Positions 29,671 to 38,137 of a stretch of DNA of 64,000 nt are shown here, one piece after another; the stretch's first letter is position 1; the number at the start of each line of letters is the position of its first letter. The notes beneath the pieces are model-generated. The model was given only the letters and a program-made list of their open reading frames with translations. It was not told the origin of the DNA and made no database searches. This stretch comes from Streptomyces avidinii. GTDB taxonomy: Bacteria; Actinomycetota; Actinomycetes; Streptomycetales; Streptomycetaceae. The stretch spans positions 372,001 to 436,000 of the forward strand of contig NZ_BMVL01000003.1 in assembly GCF_014650695.1 (NCBI RefSeq). Direction: 5' to 3'. The position numbers were made by a program, and so were the translations under genes.

Positions 29671-30234
29671 ATGCGCCAGAACCCGCAGCGCCGCGCCGCG
29701 CTGCTCGACGCCGCCATCGAAGTCCTGGCGCGCGAGGGCTCGCGGGGGCTGACCCTGCGTGCCGTGGACGCGGAGGCGGGCGTGCCCACCGGCACCGCCT
29801 CGAACTACTTCGCCAACCGGTCCCAGCTGCTCGTCCAGATCCTGCACCGCACTCGGGAGCGGCTGGTGCCGGATCCGGCGGACCTCGCCGGCGCGCCGGA
29901 CACCGAAGTCCTGCTGGCCGGGCTCCTGGAGCGGATGCGGCGGGAGCGCAGTGTGCACATCGCGATGCTGGAGCTGCGGCTGGAGGGCACCCGGCGCCCC
30001 GAACTCCAGGCGGAGCTCGCCGCCTTCCAGGGCTTGGAGCTGGAGGCCAACATCACCTGGCACCTGGACGCGGGCCTGCCCGGGGACCGGCAGGGCGTGG
30101 TCCTGATGTACCTGGCGATGCTCGGACTGATCGTGGACGACCTGACCGCCCCCGCGATGCTGGAGGCGCACTCGGTGCAGGGGCTCATTCGGACGATGGT
30201 CGAGCGCCTCCTCCCGGAGAAGCCCGCGGACTGA
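29671..30234 (+). CDS. TetR-family transcriptional repressor
   Basis: A 187-residue TetR-type protein. The N-terminal HTH is clear: RRAALLDAAIEVLAREGSRG then LTLRAVDAEAGVPTGTASNYF (about 27-47), with FANRSQLLVQIL following. The C-terminal ligand/dimer domain (about 65-185) is helical and generic. The ATG at 29671 fits the normal TetR N-terminus. A perfect palindrome just upstream is the likely operator. The next gene, a DUF6461 protein, starts within 60 nt and may be co-transcribed. The ligand cannot be predicted. Confidence 0.85.
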   Translation: MRQNPQRRAALLDAAIEVLAREGSRGLTLRAVDAEAGVPTGTASNYFANRSQLLVQILHRTRERLVPDPADLAGAPDTEVLLAGLLERMRRERSVHIAMLELRLEGTRRPELQAELAAFQGLELEANITWHLDAGLPGDRQGVVLMYLAMLGLIVDDLTAPAMLEAHSVQGLIRTMVERLLPEKPAD

Positions 30235-30290
30235 CTATCGTGCCGGTGAACAAGCACCGGCGGGGTGGGGAAACCGTGGAGAGTGCGGAT

Positions 30291-30938
30291 ATGGCGGACA
30301 TTGCGGGCATAAGGGGTATTGCGCCTGTCGTGGAAGGTGCGGCTGCCGGGATCCGGTGGCTGGCCGACTGGGACCAGTGGTTCGCCGGTCTGACCTTCGC
30401 CCGGGGCATAGACCCCGACGAACTCGCCGCGCGGCTCGGTGCGCTGCCGGGGGTGCGGCCGGGGCCGCTGGCCGCACCGGCCGCCTGGAGCATGGTCGGC
30501 GAGACCGTGGACGGTGACGGCGTGGCCCGGGTCGGCAGGTGGGGCGGCTGGTCCTTCGCCGTCGAACACGGCCTGCCGGCCGGGGCGGAACGCCTGGCCG
30601 AGGTCTCCCGGGGCGGTGTCGAGGCCGTCCACCTCGATCCCCAGCCCGACCATCCGCCCAAGCAGTTCGCGTACGCCCGGGACGGCGAACTGGTGTGCTG
30701 CTTCGGCCTGGGCGAGGAAGTCTGGCGCGGCGGCCACCGGCCGGACTTCCTGCTCCCGGAGCTGATCGCGGCCGGAATCCTCACCCCGGAGGGCGCGTGC
30801 GCCCGGCCGGCCGACGAAGCGGACGGGGACCGGGACCGGTGCACCCTCGCGGTCCTGGAACGCCGCTTCGGGCTGTCCCTGCCGCGGCATCTGATCGCGG
30901 ACGCCCCGCTCCCGGCGTACGTGACCTGCACGAGCTAG
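30291..30938 (+). CDS. DUF6461-family protein
   Basis: A protein of about 215 residues with the core GIRWLADWDQWFAGLTFARGIDPDELAARLGA, WSFAVEHGLPAGAERLAEVSRGGVEAVHL and YARDGELVCCFGLGEE that I recognise from Streptomyces DUF6461-type proteins; function unknown. No signal or membrane segment. Start is uncertain: ATG at 30291 has GGAGAG 7 nt upstream and is preferred, but GTG at 30276 and GTG at 30240 are in frame and would add 5 or 17 residues. It follows the TetR gene closely on the same strand. Confidence 0.7.
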   Translation: MADIAGIRGIAPVVEGAAAGIRWLADWDQWFAGLTFARGIDPDELAARLGALPGVRPGPLAAPAAWSMVGETVDGDGVARVGRWGGWSFAVEHGLPAGAERLAEVSRGGVEAVHLDPQPDHPPKQFAYARDGELVCCFGLGEEVWRGGHRPDFLLPELIAAGILTPEGACARPADEADGDRDRCTLAVLERRFGLSLPRHLIADAPLPAYVTCTS

Positions 30939-31085
30939 GGGGCGCGCGAGGCCCGTTCACGGCCCGCCCGGGCTCCAGGATGCGGTGATCTTATGCTCAG
31001 GTTTACGCGAGTCCCGCTGGTTTTGCGCCCGGTGAGCGACTTTGATGGGTTCGCCAGGCCTCGTACCGGAGCAGGGGGACCAGCC

Positions 31086-31328
31086 ATGGGCGCCGACCAC
31101 AGTCAGAAGGACAGCACACCCACCCTGATCGGTTCCGTGCAGCGCGCGCTGCGCCTCCTGGAAGCGATGTCCGCGGAGGGCGGTGCGACGGCCAAACGGC
31201 TGGCCCGGCTCACCGGGATCCCGCTGCCCACGGTCTACCACCTGCTGCGGACCCTCAGCCACGAGGGCTATGTGCTGCGCGAGGGAGGGTCGTTCCGCCT
31301 CGCGGACGATCTTCCGCTCGCTTCGTGA
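31086..31328 (+). CDS. IclR-type HTH-only small protein (truncated regulator)
   Basis: An 80-residue protein containing just the IclR winged helix-turn-helix: TLIGSVQRALRLLEAMS, ATAKRLARLTGIPLPTVYHLLRTLSHEGYVLREGGSFRL. Full IclR proteins have about 250 residues with a C-terminal effector domain; here the frame ends at DDLPLAS, and the following 160 nt are AT-richer and not coding. It could be a remnant, or a minimal DNA-binding protein that can still bind but not sense. It is immediately upstream of the roadblock operon, whose promoter has two inverted repeats. The ATG at 31086 begins the usual GADHSQ-type N-terminus. Confidence 0.7.
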   Translation: MGADHSQKDSTPTLIGSVQRALRLLEAMSAEGGATAKRLARLTGIPLPTVYHLLRTLSHEGYVLREGGSFRLADDLPLAS

Positions 31329-31368
31329 TCAGATTCCGACGCGTTCCGGCCAAGCTCTCACACGCTTC

Positions 31369-31431
31369 CTGGCATGTTCCAGCGGAAAATGCCAGAACGC
31401 CCTTTCGTACTGTGGAACTTGAGTAAGTTCC
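31369..31431 (+). promoter_or_regulatory. two inverted repeats in the roadblock operon promoter
   Basis: CTGGCAT-N13-ATGCCAG (31369-31395) and GGAACTT-GAGT-AAGTTCC (31414-31431) lie in a low-GC stretch between the IclR-like fragment and the first operon gene at 31489. Both are perfect 7-bp arm dyads and likely protein-binding sites. Confidence 0.5.
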
Positions 31432-31488
31432 CTCCTGTCGCGCCGCACGACCGTGCACACAGCACGTCCGGCCGGGAGGGGAGCCCGC

Positions 31489-31929
31489 GTGCCCGGGATC
31501 GACGAATGCCTGCTCGAAGCCATGGCCCTGCCTGGTGCGCGGGGGGCCGCGCTGGTCGACTGGAGCAGCGGACTGGCCCTCGGCACCGCCGGGGAATCAC
31601 CCGTGGGTGACCACGAGACCACCGCCGCCGAGACCGCCGAACTGGCCCGGGCGGCCGCCGAGTACGAGTCCTTCGCCCCCGCGGAGACCGACCCGGCACA
31701 CGGAGGCGGAGCCGTACCCTCCGCCGGTTCGTCCGCCGGCTTACCGGCCGGCCCGCCCGTCGAGGATCTGATCGTCACCACCCGCACTGGATACCACGTA
31801 CTGCGCTTCGTCGAGACGAGCTTCGACAGCAGCGTATTCCTGCACCTGTGGCTCGACCGCGCGGACGGCAACCTCGCCCTCGCGCGCCACAGGCTCCGCG
31901 CCCTGGCCGAGGGACTGGTGCTCAGATGA
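31489..31929 (+). CDS. roadblock/LC7-like protein, first gene of operon
   Basis: A 146-residue protein. Its start PGIDECLLEAMALPGARGAALVDWSSGLALGTAG and end DLIVTTRTGYHVLRFVETSFDSSVFLHLWLDRADGNLALARHRL match the roadblock/MglB fold seen in the fourth gene (same ALVDY/WSSG-type and LALARH/LAMARH motifs). A long acidic, Ala/Pro-rich insertion (about 45-95) separates the halves. Roadblock proteins dimerise and often regulate small Ras-like GTPases. GTG at 31489 is chosen because GGGAGGGGAG precedes it; GTG at 31453 is in frame but lacks one. Codon 85 is TTA (31741-31743), implying bldA-dependent translation. It overlaps the next gene by ATGA. Confidence 0.75.
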   Translation: MPGIDECLLEAMALPGARGAALVDWSSGLALGTAGESPVGDHETTAAETAELARAAAEYESFAPAETDPAHGGGAVPSAGSSAGLPAGPPVEDLIVTTRTGYHVLRFVETSFDSSVFLHLWLDRADGNLALARHRLRALAEGLVLR

Positions 31930-32729
31930 CCACCCAGGTCGCGGCCGTGAACGCGAACGCGAACGCCTTCGCCGCTGTCTCCCCCCTACTCACCCGACTC
32001 GCCGCGGAGCGAGCCACCGGGGCCCTGCTCCGCGATCGCGGCACCCTCTTCCTGGAGGACGGCCGCATCGTGCACGCGGAGAGCCCGGCCACCCCCGGCC
32101 TCGACGTACTGCTCACCACCGGCGGCGGCCTCGCCCCCGAGCGGTGGCGGGAGGCGGTGGACCGGGCCGGTGCCCGCCGCCAGGTCGCCCGCTTCCTCGT
32201 GGACAGCGGCGGGCTCGCCGGCGGGGAGCTGGAGATATGCCACCTCGCCGCCATATTCGACGCCGCCTTCTTCGCGCTCTCCCCGGGCAGCGGCCCCTCC
32301 CGGTTCCGCCGGGGGGCCACCCACTGGATCGGCTCCGTCCGCTCCGTTCCAGCCGCCGCCGTCGAGCGGGAGACCCGCCGCCGCCGGGACCTGCTCGACG
32401 CGGTCTGGCCGTACCCCCTGCTCGACACCTCGCCGGTGGTACCCCGGGCGGCCGCGCCCGGTCAGACGATCACCGTCCGGCAGCGGACCCTGCTCGGCCA
32501 GGCCGACGGCCTGCGCACCCCGGCCGACCTGGCGTGGGTCCTGGGCCGGCCCGCCTTCCACACCCTGCTCGACGTACGGCGCCTCGCGGCGGCCGGACTG
32601 GTCGAGACCCCCCACACCCCGGCCCCGCCGCCGGCCGTGGCGCCCCTGCCCGACTGGATGACCGAGGCCCAATCCCCGGACGTGGCGCTGCTCCGCCGGT
32701 TACGCGACGCACTGGAGGCAAGTCTGTGA
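31926..32729 (+). CDS. DUF4388-like operon partner of roadblock proteins
   Basis: A 267-residue protein. Its N-terminal part (SPLLTRLAAERATGALLRDRGTLFLEDGRIVHAESPATPGLDVLLTTGG) resembles DUF4388, a domain found with roadblock and signalling proteins in bacteria. The C-terminal part (QRTLLGQADGLRTPADLAWVLGRPAFHTLLDVRRLAAAGLVE) looks like a winged-helix unit. No catalytic motif is visible. The start overlaps the previous stop (ATGA), so it is co-translated. Codon 259 is TTA (32700-32702), the second TTA in this operon. Function is unknown; a scaffold or signalling partner is inferred from context. Confidence 0.7.
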   Translation: MTTQVAAVNANANAFAAVSPLLTRLAAERATGALLRDRGTLFLEDGRIVHAESPATPGLDVLLTTGGGLAPERWREAVDRAGARRQVARFLVDSGGLAGGELEICHLAAIFDAAFFALSPGSGPSRFRRGATHWIGSVRSVPAAAVERETRRRRDLLDAVWPYPLLDTSPVVPRAAAPGQTITVRQRTLLGQADGLRTPADLAWVLGRPAFHTLLDVRRLAAAGLVETPHTPAPPPAVAPLPDWMTEAQSPDVALLRRLRDALEASL

Positions 32730-32800
32730 GGCTCCCGCTGCGACCGGCCCTCCGCGCCGACCGCTCCGAGCGTAGGCAGCCCGAAAGGAGAAAGGCCGAC

Positions 32801-33220
32801 ATGAGTACGGTGCCCCCCGAGACGGAGGCCGAGATACTCGCCGAGCTCCGCAGGCTGCGGGCCCGGGTACCCCAGCTCACCGGCGCCCTCGCCGCGAGCG
32901 CCGACGGCTTCGTCCTCGCCCAGGACAGTGCCGCCGCGGAGGCCGAGTCCGTCGCCGCGCTCACCGCCGCCGCCCTCGGGGTGGCCCAGCGGCTCAGCGA
33001 CTGCACCGGCCAGGGTGCCTTCCGCGAACTGCTCGTGCGGGGCGAGGACGGATACGTCGCGACCTACGCGGCGGGCCTGGCGGCCGTCCTCACCCTGACT
33101 GCCGAGCCGCGCGTCAACGTCGGGCGCCTCCACCTGGAGGCCCGGCGTTCCAGTCTCCGGATAGCCGAACTGATCGACCGCGACCTCGGGCGACGGGGTC
33201 CCGGAGCCCCGCCGGGGTGA
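32801..33220 (+). CDS. roadblock/LC7 domain protein
   Basis: A 139-residue protein: short N-terminal helix (TEAEILAELRRLRARVPQLTGAL), then a roadblock fold (AASADGFVLAQDSAAAEAESVAALTAAALGVAQRL ... FRELLVRGEDGYVATYAAG ... VLTLTAEPRVNVGRLHLEARR). The ATG at 32801 is preferred because AAAGGAG lies about 10 nt upstream; a GTG at 32726 overlapping the previous stop is in frame and would add 25 Arg-rich residues. It is the third gene of the set and the most MglB-like. Expected to form homo- or heterodimers with the other roadblock proteins here. Confidence 0.78.
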   Translation: MSTVPPETEAEILAELRRLRARVPQLTGALAASADGFVLAQDSAAAEAESVAALTAAALGVAQRLSDCTGQGAFRELLVRGEDGYVATYAAGLAAVLTLTAEPRVNVGRLHLEARRSSLRIAELIDRDLGRRGPGAPPG

Positions 33221-33344
33221 TGTGCGCGCCGGTGCGCAGCAGGACCCGAGGGTCCCGCGCGTGCCACCCCTGCTACCGCCAGTCACATTCCAGTCACACC
33301 TCAATCACATCCCAGTCAAGTGAAACGAGAAAGAGGAACCTCTC

Positions 33345-33719
33345 ATGGTCAATGTGGAGACCGCACTCAAGGAAGCCACCACCACCATCGAAGGCGCGAT
33401 CGGTGCCGCCCTCGTGGACTACGGCAGCGGCATGGCCCTCGGTACGATCGGCGGCGGCAAGGACCTCGACCTCGCGGTCGCGGCGGCGGGCAACACGGAC
33501 GTGGTGCGCGCCAAGGTCCGCACGATGGAGATGCTCGGCATCAAGGACGAGATCGAGGACATCCTCATCACCCTCGGCGGCCAGTACCACCTGATCCGGC
33601 TGATGAAGGGCCGCGGTTCCACGGGCTTCTTCCTCTACCTGGCCCTCGACAAGGGGCGGGCCAACCTCGCGATGGCCCGCCATCAGCTGAAGAAGATCGA
33701 GGCAGAACTGGAGGTCTGA
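33345..33719 (+). CDS. roadblock/LC7 domain protein, last gene of operon
   Basis: A 124-residue compact roadblock protein: VETALKEATTTIEGAIGAALVDYGSGMALGTIGG, then AAAGNTDVVRAKVRTMEMLGIKDEIEDILITLGGQYHLIRLM and GFFLYLALDKGRANLAMARHQLKKIEAELEV. It is a well-conserved streptomycete type, related in sequence to the first gene of the operon but without its insertion. AAGAGGAAC lies before the ATG. It is separated from the third gene by 124 nt with CAGTCACA-type short direct repeats (about 33278-33316), so it may have its own promoter. No GTPase gene is present in the window to act as partner. Confidence 0.82.
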   Translation: MVNVETALKEATTTIEGAIGAALVDYGSGMALGTIGGGKDLDLAVAAAGNTDVVRAKVRTMEMLGIKDEIEDILITLGGQYHLIRLMKGRGSTGFFLYLALDKGRANLAMARHQLKKIEAELEV

Positions 33720-33839
33720 CCGGCCCTCCGGGCACGGTCGGGCCGGGTCGAACCGCGTCGTCTGAGTGGCGGACGGCTGAATTCTTTGCCGTCCGCCTCG
33801 GCGATCGGCTGCGTATGCCCCATATGGGTGGAGTTTATG

Positions 33840-33854
33840 ACTCTGTTACAGAGT
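33840..33854 (+). promoter_or_regulatory. dyad in AT-rich promoter of the teichoic-acid-type gene
   Basis: ACTCTG-TTA-CAGAGT, followed directly by TAAGAT (33854-33859), a good -10 candidate, within an unusually AT-rich stretch (33826-33900). A palindrome CCCATATGGG lies at 33819-33828. Together these look like a regulated promoter for the gene at 33914. Confidence 0.45.
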
Positions 33855-33913
33855 AAGATGCTGTGAGCAGCTGATCATCGATAAAGCATAAAACGCTGGA
33901 GAAACCGCCACCC

Positions 33914-36900
33914 ATGCCCCCGCGCCTGAGCATCGTCGTCCCCGTCTACAACGTCGAGCTCTATCTCGACGAGTGCCTGGAATCGATCGCATCCCAGACC
34001 TTTGCCGACTTCGAGGTCATCCTCGTGGACGACGGGTCCACGGACACCAGCGCCGTCATTGCCAAGGCGTTCGCCGCCAGGGACAAGCGCTTCCGCGTCG
34101 TGATGCAGGACAACGCAGGCCTCGGTGCCGCCCGTAACGTGGGCGCACGCCACGCCGACAAGGACGCCGAGTACCTGGCGTTCGTCGACAGTGACGACAC
34201 GATGCCCGACTACGCCTACCAGCGTCTCATCGAGGCGCTCGACGAGACGGGCTCGGACTTCGCGGGCGGCAACGTCAAGCGGTTCCGTTCCGTCGGCATG
34301 CAGCAGTCCTGGGGCCACCGGGCCGCCTTCGCCCGGACCCAGCTGAAGACCCACATCTCCAAGTTCCCGGCGCTGGTCACCGACCGCACCGCGTGGAACA
34401 AGGTCTACCGGCGCAGCTTCTGGGACAAGCACGGCTTCCAGTACCCGGAGGGCATCCTCTACGAGGACGCCCCGGTCAGCATCCCCGCGCACTACTTCGC
34501 CTCCAGCGTCGACATCATCAGCGACTGCGTCTACCACTGGCGCGTCCGCGAGACCGGCGAGCGCTCCATCACCCAGCGCTCCACCGACCCGATCTCCCTC
34601 ATCGACCGCGTGAAGTCCGTGCGCCTGGTCCGTGAGTCCCTCAAGGCCAAGCAGGGCGCCAAGTACGTCCGCTACCTGCGGGACTACGACTACAACGTGC
34701 TGAGCGAGGAACTCCCCCTCATCTACAAGTACGTCGGCGAGGGCGGCCCCGACTTCCGCGCCGCGTTCGTCAAGGAGGTCGGCGGGCTCGTCCGCGAGAT
34801 CGGCACCGGCCCCTGGTCCGACCTGACCGTCGCCGACCGGCTCAAGGCGTACCTGGCCGGCGAAGGCCGTGTCGAGGACTTCATCGCGCTCCAGGACCAC
34901 CAGCGCGACTACAGCTACAGCGTGCCGGTCAAGGGCCTCGCCCGCCCGCAGGCCGACTACCCCTTCCTGCACGGCCGTCCGCCGGTGCCGGCCAAGATCC
35001 TCACCCTCGGTCCGCGCGAGCGCCGAGTCGTCAGCCGTCTGGAGCAGGCGAGCTGGGTCGACGGCAAGCTGCTGCTGCGCGGCTACGCCCTCCCCGGCCA
35101 CCTCGGGGCGGAGAGCCGCCTCGGCTCCCGCAAGATGCTGGTCTTCCGCGAGGGCGGCAAGCGCCGCCGCTCCGTCGTCAGCGCCCGCACCGTCGCCTCC
35201 CCGATGGCCACGGTGAAGGCCCCGCACCTCGCTCTGCGGCACGCCGACTGGGCCGGTTTCACCGCAGTCGTCGACCCCTCGATCTTCCAGTCGGGCGGTA
35301 AGTGGAACCAGGGGATATGGACCACGTCCATCGCCGTCACCGGGGCCGGGGGCCTGCACCGCGCCCGCCTGCGGGGCGGGGAGCACGACACCGGTCAGAG
35401 CCCGCCGCCGTACTGGGTGGCCCCCGACGTCCGGATCGTCCCGGCCGTCTCCGGCGCGCTCACCATCCAGGTGGAGATCGCCCGCGCCCGCGCCCTGGAC
35501 GTCCGCCCCGTCGGTGACGACGCCGTCGAGATCACCGGCGAACTCTCCGCCGAGGCCGTCGGAGCCACCACCCTGCGGGCCGTTCACGTCACCACCGGCA
35601 CCGTTCTCACCTTCCCGCTGGACAGCGCCGCGTCCGGCGCCGGCCGCACCGCCTTCACCGCCCGGGTCCCGCTGGCCGAGCTGGCCGCCGTAGCGGACGC
35701 CCCCTGCGAGCCCGGCGAGTGGACCCCCGAGCCCTGGAGCCTCTCCGTCATCGGCCCCGACGGCACCGAGCACCGCCTCGTCCACGACGAGCGCGGCGGG
35801 TTCGACGGTCTGGTCCTGCGCCTGCCCGGCGAGGACGCGGGCCGCTCCCTCTTCGCCAAGCGCGGCAACACCGGGCACCTCACCCTCTCCGTGCAGCCTT
35901 CCCCGCCGCTGGTCGACGAGGTCTCGGCCGAGGACGGCACCCTCACCCTGCGCGGCCGCTTCGTCGCCCCGACCGACGAGCCGTACGAGTTCGTCGTGCA
36001 CAACGCGCACGGCGTGGAGTACACCTACCCGGTGACCCGCGCCGGGGACAGCTTCGAGGCCACCTTCCGGCCCGTGCTCCCCGAGGCGTACGCCGGCCGC
36101 ACCACGCTCCCCGAGGGCCGCTGGTGGCCCACGATGCGTCCCGTTGCCCAGGGCGGAACCACCGCCGGACTGCTCGGCGTCGACCGCGGGGCCCCCGTGC
36201 AGATGAGCCCCGGGCTCCTCTTCACCGGGCCGCACCCCTTCACCGTCCAGGGCCGCCGGATGCGGGTGGAGACCCGCTTCCACGACCGCATGGTGCTGGT
36301 CGCCGACCCGCTGATCAGCCCGCACGACCGCTCCAACTACGCCCAGCGCGTCGCCCGGTTCGAGACCTACCCGGCGCAGCGCGCCCTGCCGGTCAAGGAC
36401 ATCGTCGTCTACGACACCTTCCAGGGGCAGAGCTCCGGCGACTCGCCGCGCGCCATCCACGAGGAGCTGGTGCGCCGCGGGGAGAAGCTGGAGCACATCT
36501 GGCTGGTACGCGACGGCCACACCGAGGTCCCGAAGACCGCCCGCGCCGTCCAGTACAACAGCGTGGAGTCGTGGGAGGTGCTGGCCCGCGCCCGCTACTA
36601 CGTGACCAACGACAACGTGCCGCGGCGTTTCCAGCGCCGCTCCGGCCAGGTCGTCGTACAGACGTGGCACGGCACGCCGATCAAGCAGATCGGCCACGAC
36701 TTCGTGCACGACTACTACACGAGCCCGGACATCCTGGAGGGACTGGAGCACGACAGCGCCCAGTGGTCCCTGCTCGCCTCCCCGAGCTCCTACGCCACGC
36801 CCCTCCTCAAGCGCGCCCTCGGCTACGACGGCGAGGTCATCGAGGCGGGCAGCCCGCGCACGGACGCGCTGGTGCGACCCGACGCGCAGCGGATCGCAGA

Positions 36901-37492
36901 GGTCCGGCGCCGGCTCGGCCTGCCCGAGGGCAAGAAGGTCGTCCTCTACATGCCCACGTGGCGCGAGAACAACGAGGGCTGGTCGGGCGGCTACAAGCTC
37001 GACCTGCGGATCGACCTGGACCGGGCCCGCCGTGAGCTGGGCGAGGACCACGTCCTGCTGATCCGCGGCCACCACCACGTGACGGAGCAGGTCCGCGACG
37101 GCGTCCGCGACGGATTCGTCGTCGACGTGTCCCGCTGGCCCGACGCGGCCGACCTGCTGCTGGTCGCCGACGTGCTGATCTCGGACTACTCCTCCGCGAT
37201 CTTCGACTTCGCGCACACCGACCGGCCGATCCTGCTCTTCACCTACGACCTGGACCACTACCGCGGCACGCTGCGCGGCTTCAACTTCGACCTGGCCGAG
37301 AAGGCCCCGGGGCCGCTGCTGGCGGACTCGGCGAGCCTGATCGAAGCCGTGCGCAACGCGGACGCGGTCGGGGCGGAGTACGCCGAGGCGCGGGCGGCGT
37401 TCCGCGCCGAGTTCTGCGACCTGGACGAGGGCAACGCCGCCGAGCGCGTCGTCGAGCGGATGCTCGCGATGGGTGCGGCTCCCGCGAAGTAG
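33914..37492 (+). CDS. GT2 glycosyltransferase / CDP-glycerol glycerophosphotransferase fusion
   Basis: A 1192-residue bifunctional enzyme. The N-terminus (1-230) is a GT-A glycosyltransferase family 2 domain: LSIVVPVYNVELYLDECLESI, VDDGSTD and the FVDSDDTMPD metal/nucleotide motif. A long beta-rich middle (about 370-800) follows. The C-terminus (about 830-1185) is a TagF-like glycerophosphotransferase: VVQTWHGTPIKQIGHDF, VLYMPTWRENNEGWS, LIRGHHHV and ISDYSSAIFDFAHTDRPILLFTYDLDHY. Such proteins build and decorate wall teichoic acids or similar polyol-phosphate polymers at the membrane. Single-gene location with its own promoter and terminator; no other tag genes are nearby. Confidence 0.88.
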   Translation: MPPRLSIVVPVYNVELYLDECLESIASQTFADFEVILVDDGSTDTSAVIAKAFAARDKRFRVVMQDNAGLGAARNVGARHADKDAEYLAFVDSDDTMPDYAYQRLIEALDETGSDFAGGNVKRFRSVGMQQSWGHRAAFARTQLKTHISKFPALVTDRTAWNKVYRRSFWDKHGFQYPEGILYEDAPVSIPAHYFASSVDIISDCVYHWRVRETGERSITQRSTDPISLIDRVKSVRLVRESLKAKQGAKYVRYLRDYDYNVLSEELPLIYKYVGEGGPDFRAAFVKEVGGLVREIGTGPWSDLTVADRLKAYLAGEGRVEDFIALQDHQRDYSYSVPVKGLARPQADYPFLHGRPPVPAKILTLGPRERRVVSRLEQASWVDGKLLLRGYALPGHLGAESRLGSRKMLVFREGGKRRRSVVSARTVASPMATVKAPHLALRHADWAGFTAVVDPSIFQSGGKWNQGIWTTSIAVTGAGGLHRARLRGGEHDTGQSPPPYWVAPDVRIVPAVSGALTIQVEIARARALDVRPVGDDAVEITGELSAEAVGATTLRAVHVTTGTVLTFPLDSAASGAGRTAFTARVPLAELAAVADAPCEPGEWTPEPWSLSVIGPDGTEHRLVHDERGGFDGLVLRLPGEDAGRSLFAKRGNTGHLTLSVQPSPPLVDEVSAEDGTLTLRGRFVAPTDEPYEFVVHNAHGVEYTYPVTRAGDSFEATFRPVLPEAYAGRTTLPEGRWWPTMRPVAQGGTTAGLLGVDRGAPVQMSPGLLFTGPHPFTVQGRRMRVETRFHDRMVLVADPLISPHDRSNYAQRVARFETYPAQRALPVKDIVVYDTFQGQSSGDSPRAIHEELVRRGEKLEHIWLVRDGHTEVPKTARAVQYNSVESWEVLARARYYVTNDNVPRRFQRRSGQVVVQTWHGTPIKQIGHDFVHDYYTSPDILEGLEHDSAQWSLLASPSSYATPLLKRALGYDGEVIEAGSPRTDALVRPDAQRIAEVRRRLGLPEGKKVVLYMPTWRENNEGWSGGYKLDLRIDLDRARRELGEDHVLLIRGHHHVTEQVRDGVRDGFVVDVSRWPDAADLLLVADVLISDYSSAIFDFAHTDRPILLFTYDLDHYRGTLRGFNFDLAEKAPGPLLADSASLIEAVRNADAVGAEYAEARAAFRAEFCDLDEGNAAERVVERMLAMGAAPAK

Positions 37493-37523
37493 GCCGTACG
37501 GGCGAATTTCGGGCTGAATGACG

Positions 37524-37568
37524 GACCGGCCCCGGACCCACCGATGAATTTCGGGTCCGGGGCCGGTC
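37524..37568. terminator. strong 16-bp hairpin terminator
   Basis: GACCGGCCCCGGACCC and its perfect complement, around a 13-nt loop, 31 nt after the stop of the teichoic-acid-type gene. The arms are G/C-rich with no U-tract. Confidence 0.8.
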
Positions 37569-37619
37569 TGTATGTGAGGGACGGTGCCCACCGTCCCTCA
37601 CCCCGGCCCGGAGGCAGAT

Positions 37620-38108
37620 ATGAGCGGCAACGGCAATGGATTCACCACGTGTCTGTGGTTCGACGGCAACGCGGAAGCGGCCGCCGACTACTACCTGTCC
37701 GTCTTCAAGGACGGCAGGCTCGGCCGGATCGGCCGCTACACCGAGGCCGGCCCCGGTCAGGCCGACTCGGTGATGGTCGTGGAGTTCGAGATCAACGGCC
37801 AGAAGTTCATCGGCCTCAACGGCGGTCCGCAGTTCACCTTCAGCGAGGCGATCTCCTTCCAGATCCACTGCGCCGACGAGGCCGAGGCGGACTACTACTG
37901 GTCCGCGCTGACCAGGGACGGTGGCGAGGAGGGCGTCTGCGGCTGGGTCAAGGACAAGTTCGGCGTCTCCTGGCAGGTCATCCCGGCCGGCGCCATCGAC
38001 CTGATCGCCGACCCGGACCCGGGGCGGGCCTCCCGGGCCACCGCCGCCATGATGCAGATGAAGAAGCTGGACGTGGCGGAGATGCGCAGGGCGGCCGATG
38101 CGGGCTAG
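37620..38108 (+). CDS. VOC-superfamily (PhnB/3-dmu-like) protein
   Basis: A 162-residue protein of the vicinal-oxygen-chelate fold, PhnB-like subgroup: FTTCLWFDGNAEAAADYYLSVFKD, FEINGQKFIGLNGGPQFTFSEAISFQIHC, EADYYWSALTRDGGEEGVCGWVKDKFGVSWQVIP. These proteins have two beta-alpha-beta modules; many have lost metal ligands and their substrates are unknown. GGAGG sits 6 nt before the ATG at 37620. It lies convergent with the sirtuin gene, with only 29 nt between them. Confidence 0.85.
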   Translation: MSGNGNGFTTCLWFDGNAEAAADYYLSVFKDGRLGRIGRYTEAGPGQADSVMVVEFEINGQKFIGLNGGPQFTFSEAISFQIHCADEAEADYYWSALTRDGGEEGVCGWVKDKFGVSWQVIPAGAIDLIADPDPGRASRATAAMMQMKKLDVAEMRRAADAG

Positions 38109-38137
38109 GGGCGCCCCGGGCGCGGGACCGAGGTGGG

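Noticed and set aside
33875..37591. 1238-residue open frame on the minus strand opposite the teichoic-acid-type gene
   Set aside because: It mirrors a real gene with clear GT2 and TagF motifs; high GC leaves the antisense frame open. Its protein has no recognisable domain.
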